64,000 nucleotides of DNA from Tetrapyrgos nigripes (lineage: Eukaryota > Basidiomycota > Agaricomycetes > Agaricales > Campanellaceae), in contig JAACJM010000027.1 of NCBI GenBank assembly GCA_013368315.1, positions 558,001 through 622,000 of the forward strand. The letters run 5' to 3'. Made by a program: the position numbers and the translations under genes. The notes beneath the pieces were generated by a model. The model saw only the letters and a list, made by a program, of their open reading frames with translations. It was not told where the DNA came from and did no database searches. Below are positions 34,411 through 44,433 of the stretch, one piece after another; position 1 is the first letter of the stretch, and each line of letters opens with the position of its first letter.

Positions 34411-34915
34411 TGAGCCTACTTACATTTAGAGTAGAGTACATACTTGCTTTGATAGATACTTATTTATGAATTAGTGCCTGATGTCTGTATTAGCTGAGAA
34501 AACCAGGCAACTTTGACAGAGGACGGAATGGCAGCTAGAGAATATACACTCATAACTTGGAGAAAATTAGTATCAACTCCGAGGAATAGAACTGTACGAT
34601 CTCGATATCAAATCAATTGAATTATTAAGCCAGTGCATGGATGGCACATGGCCGGCAGGATTGCCCTCACTCTTCTCAGTATAATCTCAGACTCTTCTCA
34701 ATGAGAAGAGCGTGACTCTTCTCAATGAGAAGAGCGTGACTCTTCTCGATGAGAAGAGCATGACTCTTCTCGTTGAGTACAGGGTAGAGAAGATTTTGAG
34801 ATGATTTCAATTCTTCTCAAACTCTTCTCAGTGATCTTTTATTGAGCGGATTTGAAATCTTCTCAGATTCTTCTCAGGCTCTTCTCATTGAAAAGAGCTA
34901 CCTTTGCCCGCAGTG
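34411..34915 (-). repeat. Outer arm, right: terminal and subterminal repeats
   Basis: Reverse complement of 4085-4590 with few substitutions. A 24-bp unit actcttctcaatgagaagag + cgtg is tandemly repeated 3.6 times (34691-34777), expanded relative to the left end. The terminus is CCTTTGCCCGCAGTG, followed by the TGT duplication. Confidence 0.82.
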
Positions 34916-36247
34916 TGTGCCCGTAAATGAAACTTGGGGACCATGAACCTCACGCCAGTCTTGGTGAACTTGACCTTGAAATTCTTGTCGATTTTCGCCA
35001 TACACTCCCAGAAGTTGACGCTCCATTGGCATGATATGTCGTATGAAATGACTAGGACCAGATAGTCCTCACCATCAATAGTGGACCAGAAGATGAAATC
35101 AATATTACAATATCTAGAAAGATCATTGTCAGAGATGAAAATCACTAGTTTGATATCAGGAAAATACTCACCTTTCCCCTTTCTGCAAGTCTCCAATACC
35201 ATTCTTCTGCCAGACGCGATGGCGTGCGCAACAAATTCCACCAACGCCGCTCACACGAAGGCCCTTCACGTTCCGCATATTTGCAAGAAACATTGCTTGA
35301 AAACCTGAACAAGAGCTCATCTACTACAACTGAGCACACATTCTCAACTGTTAATTCAAATTACTCACATCTGCGTCGGAGACATGCCCCTCAATATGTT
35401 TTCTATACGGTATGCTATTCACCAAATAGGCCCAGCCATCACCCAAAATAGGGCTCTTGTCCATGGAGGACACAACACAGTTGCGAAGCCGAAAGTTCGC
35501 ATCAATCGCCAAAAAGAGACTATATAGAAAGCTATACTGTATATGAAATGATCATCATTATTAGACTTTTGATATGCTTTGGATAAGGTGATCAAGAGAC
35601 TTACGACAATTCACCCTTTTCTTTCCAATCAGGTGGCAGATTCTTGTCTGGATGAGGACAGGCAGGACAATCCAATCCCAGCTCACCTGAGTCGTTCCTT
35701 CGATGCCACTAGCTGCATGTCCATGACCAGCTCTTTTGCATTGAAACATGGTCCTGAGGAAAGCAAGATAACAAGGCTGGCGCAAAATCAATCAAAAATG
35801 ATGTCATAAAATTTTAAAAACACTAGATAATTACATACCTTCGGCTTTACTCGTTGATGACTTTGTGTCATGATCTCGAGACAATGATAATAATCATAGG
35901 CCGGAAGCTTGCCTTGACAATTAAGGTGCTGAAACTGACAAAGGCATGAGAATGTAGTGGCGGTCTGAGGGTCCGCCGCTGTAGCCGGATACCATAGTGT
36001 ACGCAAGAGTTGCGTTCGATGCGACAAATTGTCATCACATCCACAAAATTGAACAGAAACTTCATGGATGCCATTGGTATGGATTACAGTGTGAGCTTGA
36101 TTGTCCCGAAGCGAAGTCGAAACAGTTGTCATCCACTTCAAGTTGTTGGGTTAGCCTTCGGTTATCATTGGACAGTGCAAAAGTGGTTGCAGTAGAAGCC
36201 TCTTCAGAATACCAACTGAATGCTTGAGAAGCTTTGCGTTTACCCAT
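34916..36247 (-). pseudogene. KDZ transposase, N-terminal and catalytic half (gene split by insertion)
   Basis: Minus strand. From upstream: 'HTVIHTNGIHEVSVQFCGCD' and 'TQLLRTLWYPATAADPQTAT', with 'FQHLNCQGKLPAYDYYHCLE' (36080-35850), are the cysteine-cluster region associated with KDZ transposases. Then 'HGHAASGIEGTTQGELGLDC' and 'PACPHPDKNLPPDWKE' (35740-35610), 'LFLAIDANFRLRNCVVSSMD' (first catalytic Asp region, about 35520), 'SCSGFQAMFLANMR' and 'VSGVGGICCARHRVWQKNGI' (35330-35200). Next come 'NIDFIFWSTIDGEDYLVLVI' and SYDISCQW (second Asp). The last is 'MVPKFHLRAH' at the junction. Introns are short with GT..AG ends. The fragment is otherwise undamaged; the 3' half lies at 2177-4084. 36248-36618 shows no supported gene. 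Confidence 0.88.
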
Positions 36248-36618
36248 ATTGTGAGTACAGGGGGTTTCCGACTAGAAAAATGAGCTACATACCTTCATCT
36301 GGCGTATTTGTAGCTGCAAAGAATGCCGGTGGAACTTTGAGTGCAAAGAAAAAAAGCGGCCTTCCTCCATGCAGTTAAGTACAACGTGCATACTGATTGT
36401 CTGTAGATAATCAGAAAGTAAAAATCGTCCAGAAAGGCGAAGTCTTGAGCGAGCTGCTGAAGGTGCGATGATCGCCAAAAGAGAGCAAGGTCGGTTACAC
36501 ACGTGACAGTAACGATCACGCAAATGTGACTAACGCGTTGAGCGAGTGGCTGATTGAAGATCCAAGTATGTTTGAAGTATGTACATGTCAAAAAAATAAT
36601 AATACAGATATCTATACT

Positions 36619-37876
36619 CTATGCATCCTCCATGTCTGACAAATCAATGGGAGGCCCAATGAAAGTCCGAGTAGCGGGAGGAAGGGAGGCGGCCACAACC
36701 CCTGGAAGTATCTGACTGACATCCAGATCCCTGGGAAACGTGTTCTGAAAGAGGAAAATAGAAAGAGGCTCACATTGTGAATCAGCGGAGCAAGGCACTT
36801 TCTGGGCTACCCATGGCAAAGGTGAACATGTGACCCATGTTATCCATCGCGATCTCGATATCATGGTCGCTTAGAGTGTGATCTCGAAAATTGATGACTG
36901 AACAATCAGCACCGGAAGGGACAGGGTGGATAAATGGGTAACGGTGAGGCAGGACCCTATTGTAACAATCCCTGTACATCTCAAGGGCCTTTGAGAAACG
37001 GAGGGATTGGAATCTTGCGCCTGATACCCTCTCCACAAACGGTTTGGCGATGGGCCTTGACTAGTAATTAGTTCAAGCATTGAATGAAAGACAGCATGAA
37101 CTCACCAAGTTGGAAAAATTCCAATCCTACAACCCTCGAGGACAATGTAACATTTCTCGTATAGTGCCCTTGGCCAATAGGTAAGGATCTCGACTGGGGT
37201 TGGAACATGACTGTTCCACGCTGCATACACCTTCACCAGACCTTCAGGGAGCGGTTGTTGAATTTGAGCTACATACGGCGGAGGTGCATCCGCTCTGGTG
37301 TATGCAGCATGTGATGTTGACAGTGCTGACAATGTAGGTGTCAGTGGGTCAGTGGTTGGAGGATTGTCGGATGGTGATACTTGTCTGTATGCAAAAAAAA
37401 TCAGAAAGAAAAATTTGCTAAGATAAAGAAACACACTTACTGAGTGGACCTAGTAGCGGGCAACTGCACAGGCACCTGGCTCTCTGGAACTTCACTCTCC
37501 AGTGAACTCGCAGATGAGAGCATGGGTGACGGAGGAGGAGTTGCCTCTTCAGGCATCCAAATGTATCATTGAGCCGGTTCTGCAATAGTGGGATCAGAGG
37601 GAGGCGTACGGGTGGCAATGAAGGTGAATCCAGGCTCCACATCTTGTGGGACTTCATATAAGGTGGAGGGAGGTGCGTGTACTACCCTGGCACCCGCGCT
37701 TGTTCTACTAGCCACAACGATAACTATGCGTCGTTCAGCACGACCATATCTCTTAGAAAGGGAGAGCACATACCTTCTCCAGGCTCTAAAAACACTACCC
37801 TAGCCCATTGGAAATAGACTGGCTCGGAATTGGAGGCAGAGTGGGAATTTGACGAAGCAGAATGGGAATTCGACAT
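36619..37876 (-). CDS. Viroplasmin / RNase H1 N-terminal-domain protein
   Basis: Spliced minus-strand gene starting MSNSHSASSNSHSASNSEPV (ATG at 37876). A Pro/Ser-rich linker follows ('PPSTLYEVPQDVEPGFTFIA', 'ADAPPPYVAQIQQPLPEGLV'). Then comes a module 'EKCYIVLEGCRIGIFPTW' + intron + 'RVSGARFQSLRFSKALEMYR', matching the RNase H1 N-terminal (viroplasmin, caulimovirus VI-like) fold: a 'yvv..Gr..GifptW' strand, then a 'V.Gar...f.t..eAl..Y' helix. It ends 'PPIDLSDMEDA' at 36619. This fold binds RNA:DNA hybrid in RNase H1; no RNase H catalytic domain is attached. It sits between the KDZ and TET/JBP genes on the same strand, so it may be an element accessory gene. Exon limits approximate. Confidence 0.6.
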
Positions 37877-38453
37877 GAAGGGCAAGAACCAGAAGCTGGG
37901 ATGACACAGCCACCTGCTTCGAATTGATTTGAAGCTGCTACATTTGTATTCAACTAGTAATAATAGCGGCGGACGAGGGTTGTTGATACAACAATGCACA
38001 TTTAGAGTACAGACCCTTTAAGTTCCCTTCAATTCCAGCAATGGCAATGTCCTGGGTTGAGGCATTGTGTGGGACAAGTCAAGTTATGAAGTTGCACGCG
38101 AACTTTCATGTTCCACCTATGCTGGTCTGGCATAGTCTTACCACTTCAATTTTCATCAAACTTGCAGTATAGTTAGATATAGGCTCCCAAAGCTGACTTG
38201 TAGAATATTATAGTATTATGTAGCGAGAAAGATTCGCAGTGTATGAAATATTGACTGGTGAAGGCCTAACTTAGTAACAATCTCGAGTATTTCTCACTGG
38301 TCTTCGTGCCAAATGGTCATATTAGAATAAGTTAAACGTACTATCATTGACTTCAAATGCCCTAAAGACCACACTGGATAGTACTAGTTCTCCTGCGAAA
38401 TATACATAGTATACAACTCATTTCAAATTTCCTAAAGGCTAGACTAGATAGTG
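37877..38453. other. Intergenic, AT-rich, with a partial duplication of the TET/JBP 3' end
   Basis: No gene. The stretch at 38345-38415 resembles 38420-38490 (shared 'cctaaag…cta/acactggata', 'ctcc…gaaatatacat/gggacatacgtag', 'tacaact'), an imperfect tandem copy of about 80 bp reaching the dioxygenase stop region. Confidence 0.45.
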
Positions 38454-40431
38454 CTATGGCTTCTCCAGAGGGACATACGTAGAATACAACTGCTCCATGC
38501 GGTCAGGAACACGTTGACGTGCATCCCGTTCCTTCTCCTTCCTTTCTTTAGCAGACATAGAGGCACGGGTCCTCATTCCATCTTCAACGTAGCGAAAAAT
38601 AGCACCTGCAGTGTATTGCGTGAAAGAGTAGCTATATGAGGGTGTTAGAGTGATCACCGAGGCAGGTGAGAGGTAAATTGACTAACCGTTTTTCTCTGGG
38701 TGAGATCATGGTGTTGGAATGCTGAAGGTAGGCAGATGGAATGAGGATGGTCGAGCCTGCGGGAAAGTCTATCACCAGCTTGAGGTCCCACAGTACTAGT
38801 TGTCCACCTCGACGATGATCAAAGCTACCAAGGGCGGTGATGGCACACCACCCATAGCAATAGTTGAGGTAATCTTGATGAACGTAGGTGATGGTCTCGG
38901 GTCCGAGATTGAAGGTGGAGCATGCAAAGATGCTATTATCCCAGTTGAAGCAGAAGGAGGGGCCCTGATGCCTGCGAAGTTGTGACATGATGTCAGCATA
39001 ATGGCTGTAAAGGTTGGGTGCCCATGCTGCTAAACCAGCAGACGCCCAGCCTGCCAACCGGTGGAGGGTCTTGAGAGATGCGAGTCGCTGGAAGATGGGG
39101 ATGTTGCATTCCTCTTGCTTCATAGTTTGAGAGAACTGAGGGCATCGCAAACATAAGTTGATAGCCGAAATTAGGGATTTGATGGTTAACTCACTGTTTG
39201 ACCTTGGCCCATGGACTTTCCATATGCTGCCGCAGCAAAATCTCCTCGTCGATGAGATTTTTGCTCAGCGTCCAAATGCAAATCCTCCCATGCTGCCTCA
39301 AACCCTTGGGCGAGTGCGTCTTGAGCAGCAGGCCAGTCAGCATCAGGCGGGTTCTCCAAGCATGCCCCAATGATGCGACCCTGCTTATCTACTAGAGGAG
39401 CAGAATAGCTGTTAATCAATCGGTTAATACATAGGCCTCGATAAGCAGTAGAGGGCTGGCTCACCTGGCATCCCATTCAAAGTGATCAAACCCGAGGTCT
39501 AATACCTCCTGTAGCGTGTACGCTCCTTTGGAACCTTTGGACCCGTTAGAGCCTTCCTTGCTGACGTATCTGCTTGAGGAGCCAGCAATAGTCATGACGT
39601 CAATGTCCACACGACGAGGAACGGCCTCCTCCAAGATGCGCGAGCTGGTAGCTGGGCGGGCTTCGTAGGTGGTAGGATCCCGGACTTTAACACGTTTTCC
39701 CTGTCAATTTTCATGGCTATGTTTCTTCGACTTCTTGTGTTTGCATCCTGCGGCGTCATGGGAGTTATGACAGGAGGAAGGAGCGTTGTGATGGGTAGGG
39801 GGTTTTTCCTGTGCACATTTTCCTTTCCGCTTCTTACCACAATGTGTGGGCTTTTTTGATGGGAGACGGGGTGAAGATTGCAGATTTGAGGGTGGTAGGG
39901 GATCTTGGACGGGAATAGGGTCACAGGATGGCGTAGAGGGGCATGTGGACGGAGGGGAGGGGGAGGGGGAGGACCAGGGGGAGGAAAGAGGTGACAACGA
40001 CGCTGAGTCATTGGAATCCAGCACTGGAAGGCAATCGAGCACGTCATTGAGCTGATCCTCTCTCGCCTGAATGCGTAAGGCACATTTGATAGCTGAGTTG
40101 AGATCAAAGGAGACAGGTATCGCGATGATAGGCTGAATCCATTCGCCGAATGTCCAGCTGCTGCATGTCTAGAAAAAGAACCTGAATGAGGGTTACAGAG
40201 CCAAATGGAGGTGAAAAATGGCGCACCGAACGTCTAACAACGGATGGGTCTGGGAGAATAAGAGGGGTCATTAGTGAGAATGCGGGTTACTTATAGGGGA
40301 TAAACTTGGCTCGGCAAGCGCTCAGCATGTGGAATTCCCAGGACCGAGTACTCCGAGTGAACAGCGAGCGAGCCAAGTTGAGGAAGGGAGATGAAGAACG
40401 ACGTACCTTCTTCTGGGGGCTCCTGGCTCAT
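38454..40431 (-). CDS. TET/JBP-family 2OG-Fe(II) dioxygenase of a KDZ transposon
   Basis: Minus strand, many exons; proposed start MSQEPPEEG (ATG 40431). A basic, Lys/His-rich region ('KHKKSKKHSHEN', about 39720) is followed by 'VPRRVDIDVMTIAGSSSRYV', then 'APLVDKQGRIIGACLENPPD' with 'AAWEDLHLDAEQKSHRRGDF' (39400-39240). The double-stranded beta helix follows: Fe ligands HQD in 'ITYVHQDYLN' (about 38870), 'WCAITALGSFDHRRGGQLVL', 'FPAGSTILIPSAYLQHSNT' (distal His) and, after an intron, 'YSFTQYTAGAIFRYVEDGM'. TET/JBP enzymes oxidise 5-methylcytosine or thymine in DNA; basidiomycete members travel with KDZ elements. A TGA follows 'KHSHEN' in the frame that links to 'QGKRVKVRDPTTYEAR', so the gene may be dead unless splicing avoids it. 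Family call strong, integrity doubtful. Confidence 0.8.
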
Positions 40432-40616
40432 GGTGTCGATGCTGGTGCTGTTGTGGGCATTGGCAAAGAGGGTTAAAATGATGCCTTGAGGCTTGCTTCT
40501 ATTTGGCTTCTATTAGAATTTCGACTGACGCGTGACTTACGCATGCATGTGACAGATAATAATATCTTGGTCCAAGAAAATTCGCGTATGTACAGGGTCA
40601 TTAACTAAACTATCAC

Positions 40617-40688
40617 TTCCTCTTAGCTCAGTGGTAGAGCACATGAATAATATCCATAAGGTCAGTCGTTCGAATCGACTAGGGGGAT
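40617..40688 (+). tRNA. tRNA-like gene, anticodon AAT (Ile) by position, degenerate anticodon stem
   Basis: All arms can be placed. Acceptor TTCCTCT with AGGGGGA (all pairs, two G-U), D arm GCTC AGTGGTA GAGC (perfect), T arm AGTCG TTCGAAT CGACT (perfect), variable AGGTC. A and B boxes are good. The anticodon stem CATGA/CCATA has mismatches at its first and last pair; loop ATAATAT puts AAT at positions 34-36 with T33 before it. Discriminator is T. It may be a pseudo-tRNA or a tRNA-like transcript head. It lies between the divergent TET/JBP gene and the 40928 gene. Confidence 0.55.
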
Positions 40689-40689
40689 A

Positions 40690-40753
40690 GTCCTCCCAGC
40701 TAGTTTGGATGTCTGTATACGACATCCGAGCTACACAGGAGGACCTTTCTTTT
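40690..40753 (+). ncRNA. Hairpin directly downstream of the tRNA-like gene, ending at TTTT
   Basis: GTCCTCC (40690-40696) pairs with GGAGGAC (40738-40744), TAG (40701-40703) with CTA (40731-40733), and GGATGTC (40707-40713) with GACATCC (40721-40727) around the 7-nt loop TGTATAC. Internal loops are symmetrical (4/4 and 3/3). TTTT at 40750-40753 could end a Pol III transcript that starts at the tRNA-like A/B boxes. Seventeen pairs without a mismatch are unlikely by chance. Confidence 0.6.
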
Positions 40754-40927
40754 GCGGTATGAAAGCTCTATTTTTTTTCTTTCTTTTTTGTTGTCGACGC
40801 TGCTTGCAATAGCGAGCAATGGACATTGCCTACATTGTTTGCCAAAAAACTTTGTAGTACATATGTAACCTTAACTACTTAAGACTTGATTTTACTGGCG
40901 TCACATTTGTGACAAATCTGTGACAGT

Positions 40928-43706
40928 ATGCGTTTCACTCTCATGGGCAAGAAGAAACTCTCGAGCAAGAAGAAACCCAGACGTGCACCCTGGCACAAGG
41001 ACAATCCAGAGAAACTAGAGTGGCTGCGTGGTTATATCTCTGACTGGAAGGAGAGCCAGAGGGGAAAAGATGAGGCCAAGTCCAAGTTCTACAATGCTCT
41101 TACCCTCGAGTTCATAGAGAAGTTTAATGACCCACTACGTGAGTACAGCAGTCCATTCTCTCACCACGACCATCTGATCGGAGTTTAAGACGACGACGAC
41201 GACCCCGAGAACTGCGATGACGAAACACCAATGGGAGCACAACCGGTGCAGCTATTCCTGCTGTGGGCAACGCATCTGGACACAACCACATGCTCCTCTC
41301 TGACCCTAATGTCAATCAAGCAACTGTTACCAGTCCTTCTCAGCCAACGACTTCGTCTGACAATAGCCAGGGTCTCAATCCCAGTCCAGAGGATGCTCAA
41401 ATCACCCCCACCCCATCTCAAAACGTACCAGCTGATAATCCCTCTGTACCTGATGTACCCGCTGATAAAACTACTGGAACGGATCAGCAACCATCTCTTG
41501 ATGACCCCACCGTGCCTAGTGCTGAAAAGCCCTCTGGCAGGGACTCTGCATCCCAGGGTTCAACTGGCACTCCCCAAGGCATTACAAGCAGGGAATTTAC
41601 TCGGAGGATTAACGAGAAGCTCAACGGTCTATCCGATGAGGCATTTGAGCAGAAACATAAGATCATCATGAAGCGGCGTAAAGTGAGTGACGGGTAAATA
41701 CTAACTTGGGTTGGTAGCAAATCTCTGAGTGGTATTGCAAGAACAACCAAAGTGTTCAGCGAGGGACCAGTGGCCTCATCCGAAGCCCAAACCAACTCGT
41801 AAACCTACCAAGATGCCAGCCCCTCAAATGTTTCAAGACCTGCATTATGATTTGTATGTGAAAAAGGAAGCAGAGAAGGAGATAGAGCTGGAAGAAAAGG
41901 AGTACGATGACTGGGAGAAGGCTGGGTCCGTGGGCGATAAAAAGAAACCCGCTCCCGTTGCAATTAGGCTCAGGGTCGCTACCAGGATCTTGCAAAGCCA
42001 GCCTCAGGAATTCCAGGACGAGATTAATAAGGTCGTGGAGGAGCTCTACAACAAGGAACTGGAGGAATGGAACAAGAAGCCTGAGGTTGTGGAACCGAAG
42101 ACGAAAACGCCAGAGGATTTCCAAAAGTACATATACCTACTTGATTGTGCATTGACAACACCATTGATGTGCTCCGTACTAGGGCATTACAGTCATGGGG
42201 ACCAGAGGTCGCAAAATTTGGCAAAGCGGTTTCGGAAGATACTGGAATGGTTCTAGTGTGTGCATTGGTTGGGCCAAATCCCCAAAAAGGCGGTCAAATT
42301 GATAGTTTTTGGTAAGTTCTTGCTTTTTCCATTTCCACTGGCGTTTTCATTGATGCTTTCCCCAGGACACATCATGGAACAACGTCGACTGGACTACTAT
42401 GGCCTCAAGCAGACCCTACATGCTATGAGGCTACGAAACAATCTTTAATTTGGTTTGGTCGGAAAGTCTACAGTAAGTAGACTCACTCACTTCCTGCTCT
42501 GTGTATTTATTTGGCTTCAAACTCCTTGCTGATATGATCTATAGATCACGAATCCAGGGCAGCCCGAGCAGTTGGCAATGTACTGGTAGTGCCAGTCCCC
42601 GGTTTCAACGACGTAGAGCCAATCCCTGCGTCCTCCGCTGCGACCCCAGAACCCACCTCTTCCACTCAATTGAAACGTTCATCTTGGAAATCGACAGGAA
42701 ACTCCACCGAAAGGAACAAGGATGCCAGTACTATCGAGAAAAACCCCAAAATATCCAGACCCAGGCCCCAGCCCAAGGCAAAAGCTCCAAGTGCCACTTT
42801 GACTTCAACACCATCCGGTACATTGTCGACGTCACCATCTTCACAGCCTCCTCCCCTTCCTGAAGAGCCGTCTTCTCTCGGTGATACTCGAGACTCGGAC
42901 CCTAAGCCTGCGCAAACGGTCAGTTCTGGTTCCCAACCGCCATCTCCATCCCCCGCCTCCGCAAATGCGCAGTCCCCTGCCCCTTCCATGTCTGCTTTGC
43001 CCGAGGAGGTTGAGGGAACTGGATTGGTTGCTATGGAAGGAATTAGGGCCGATGGGGATATCCAAGCAGATGTACACATGGACGATCCAGAGCCAAAGGC
43101 TGCCACTGTCTGGAATCATCCAGACCGTGACCGCTTTTGGCCCCAGATGGCTAGCTTCATTGAGGAGTGGGAAACAAGTTTGACTGCTGTGACTGTGCAG
43201 AATACCCGTGGAAAGACACTCTCAACTCGTTGTTGGAGGTCTACATCGAGTATGAGGGATACTTCCACTACACCGAAGTCAACAGGGCCATTGAGTCGAA
43301 GAAGGAGCCATCGCTATTGAAGAGATGGGTGAGAAAAGGACAACCACCGTTCGCTCTGTTCAACGAGGAGCTTTCAGTAACTGCACCCAAAATGTTGGAC
43401 GTGTTTCGGGGTTGGTGGGAGGATGTGCAGCCAGTCCGAGAGTCGGATCAGGAGGATTGGGCGCCCTTCGATTGCGTATCTGGTTCAGGCAGTGTGTGGA
43501 AATTTATCTGTGTCCTCATCTGGCTCCTTCACTACTTCCTTGGCGAAAGTCCCAGCGAGGACCTAACAGATCAGCAGATGACGTACATTGCGTCCTGGAT
43601 GGTCCTGTGTACAGAGGTAGAGGAGACCTTGGCGAAGGTGATGAGATGGGGGATTACTGCTCCCAGGAAGAGGAAATCTGCAACTTCACTGGAGGAAACG
43701 GATTAA
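40928..43706 (+). CDS. Conserved basidiomycete protein of KDZ/TET elements, function unknown
   Basis: Divergent from the TET/JBP gene. The N-terminus MRFTLMGKKKLSSKKKPRR is basic and leads into 'WHKDNPEKLEWLRGYISDWK' and 'KFYNALTLEFIEKF'. A Pro/Ser/Thr-rich region, a helical block ('YVKKEAEKEIELEEKEYDDW', 'ILQSQPQEFQDEINKVVEEL', 'YNKELEEWNKKPE') and 'MVLVCALVGPNPQKGGQIDS' (about 42246-42305) follow. After two introns come 'AARAVGNVLVVPVPGFNDVE', a long low-complexity stretch, and a C-terminal part 'WKDTLNSLLEVYIEYEGYFH', 'LLKRWVRKGQPPFAL' and 'MLDVFRGWWEDVQPVR' ending at 43706. This architecture is shared by a lineage-expanded mushroom family often found beside KDZ transposases. The frame changes at about 43160 without an obvious intron, suggesting a frameshift. 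Exons approximate. Confidence 0.55.
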
Positions 43707-44433
43707 CCAAGGACGACCAGGTGAATGGTGGCTTTACAACGTGTCAACGACGCTGCCAAGCCCAAGTCCACCAAGCACCGCCGTCGGAGATAACTTCCCT
43801 ACATCTCTTCCGTTCAACATCGTCTCTTCCCTTCAAGTCCTCCTCCTCCCTTCAAGTCTCCTCCCTTCACCTCCGTTGCCTCCATGTCCTCCCTCATCGT
43901 CATCTCACATCCTCTATCTCACTTTATGGTATTATGTATAGTCTTATTTTCAACTATGGTCCCTCACTCTTTTATATATTATGTATAGCCAGTCTTATTT
44001 GCAAAACAATATATATATTCTATTTGCCTTGTATCTTACAGCGTGGACAAGACAGAACTTGTAAAAAGTGAGGATTATTGGGTCAAGAGTCTATGGACCA
44101 CTTCTGCACTGAGTCCCCTACCTATTATCTGACTTCCCAGTGTGATGTCACCGAATTTTGGAGGTCTATCACGCTAAGAAACAACTCTAAGGGTGGTTGA
44201 AATGTACTTAGCAGTGGACACTGAGTTGAATACCACCCGGACACTCATTGGCCCATTATGGGCCTACATATGCCCCATGAAAATATCAGCTGAGTATTAT
44301 CATTGATATAGGCCAGAAATGGTAAGAGTGATGTTTCCCAACTGTTGCCGATGGTCTCCTAAGCGTTGCTGATAGCTGCTGGAGCCAGTACCAAATCGCT
44401 GCCTGTCCCAAAGTACCCTGCAGCTGACCGAGC
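43707..44433. other. Non-coding flank inside the right end of the KDZ/TET element
   Basis: Contains a CTTCCCTTC/CTCCTCC pyrimidine-rich stretch (43790-43905), then AT-rich DNA and CACTCATTGGCCCATTATGG-type sequence. The short open frames here are chance. No gene seen. Confidence 0.5.

Larger units (their letters stand above)
4085..34915. mobile_element. Giant palindromic CACTG-ended transposon with captured genes (30.8 kb)
   Basis: Ends are perfect inverted repeats beginning CACTGCGGGCAAAGG, flanked by TGT at 4082-4084 and 34916-34918. CACTR ends plus a 3-bp duplication are diagnostic of the CACTA (CMC/EnSpm) superfamily, and short subterminal repeats are also typical. Excision restores the KDZ frame (R A H K P). 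The inverted homology runs through most of the element. Matching blocks are 4085-4590 with 34411-34915, 5782-7274 with 32985-34410, 14052-16580 with 27292-29909, and about 16580-19750 with 19944-24587. Unmatched are 4591-5781, 7275-14051, 29910-32984 and later insertions. I find no transposase inside, so it would need one in trans; a CACTA-class Plavaka gene lies at 48.1-49.7 kb. Cargo genes are read outward in both arms. Confidence 0.85.

Noticed and set aside
34691..34777. CRISPR-like array (24-bp units)
   Set aside because: Direct tandem repeats without spacers, in a eukaryotic transposon end.
4085..34915. The palindrome as a pure assembly mirror artefact
   Set aside because: The arms differ by many indels, substitutions and arm-specific insertions, and the outer ends have a target duplication and an exactly restored host gene. 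A mirror error would give identical arms.
40537..40725. Minus-strand 62-codon frame over the tRNA-like locus
   Set aside because: Explained by the structured tRNA-like and hairpin sequence; no protein similarity or start context.
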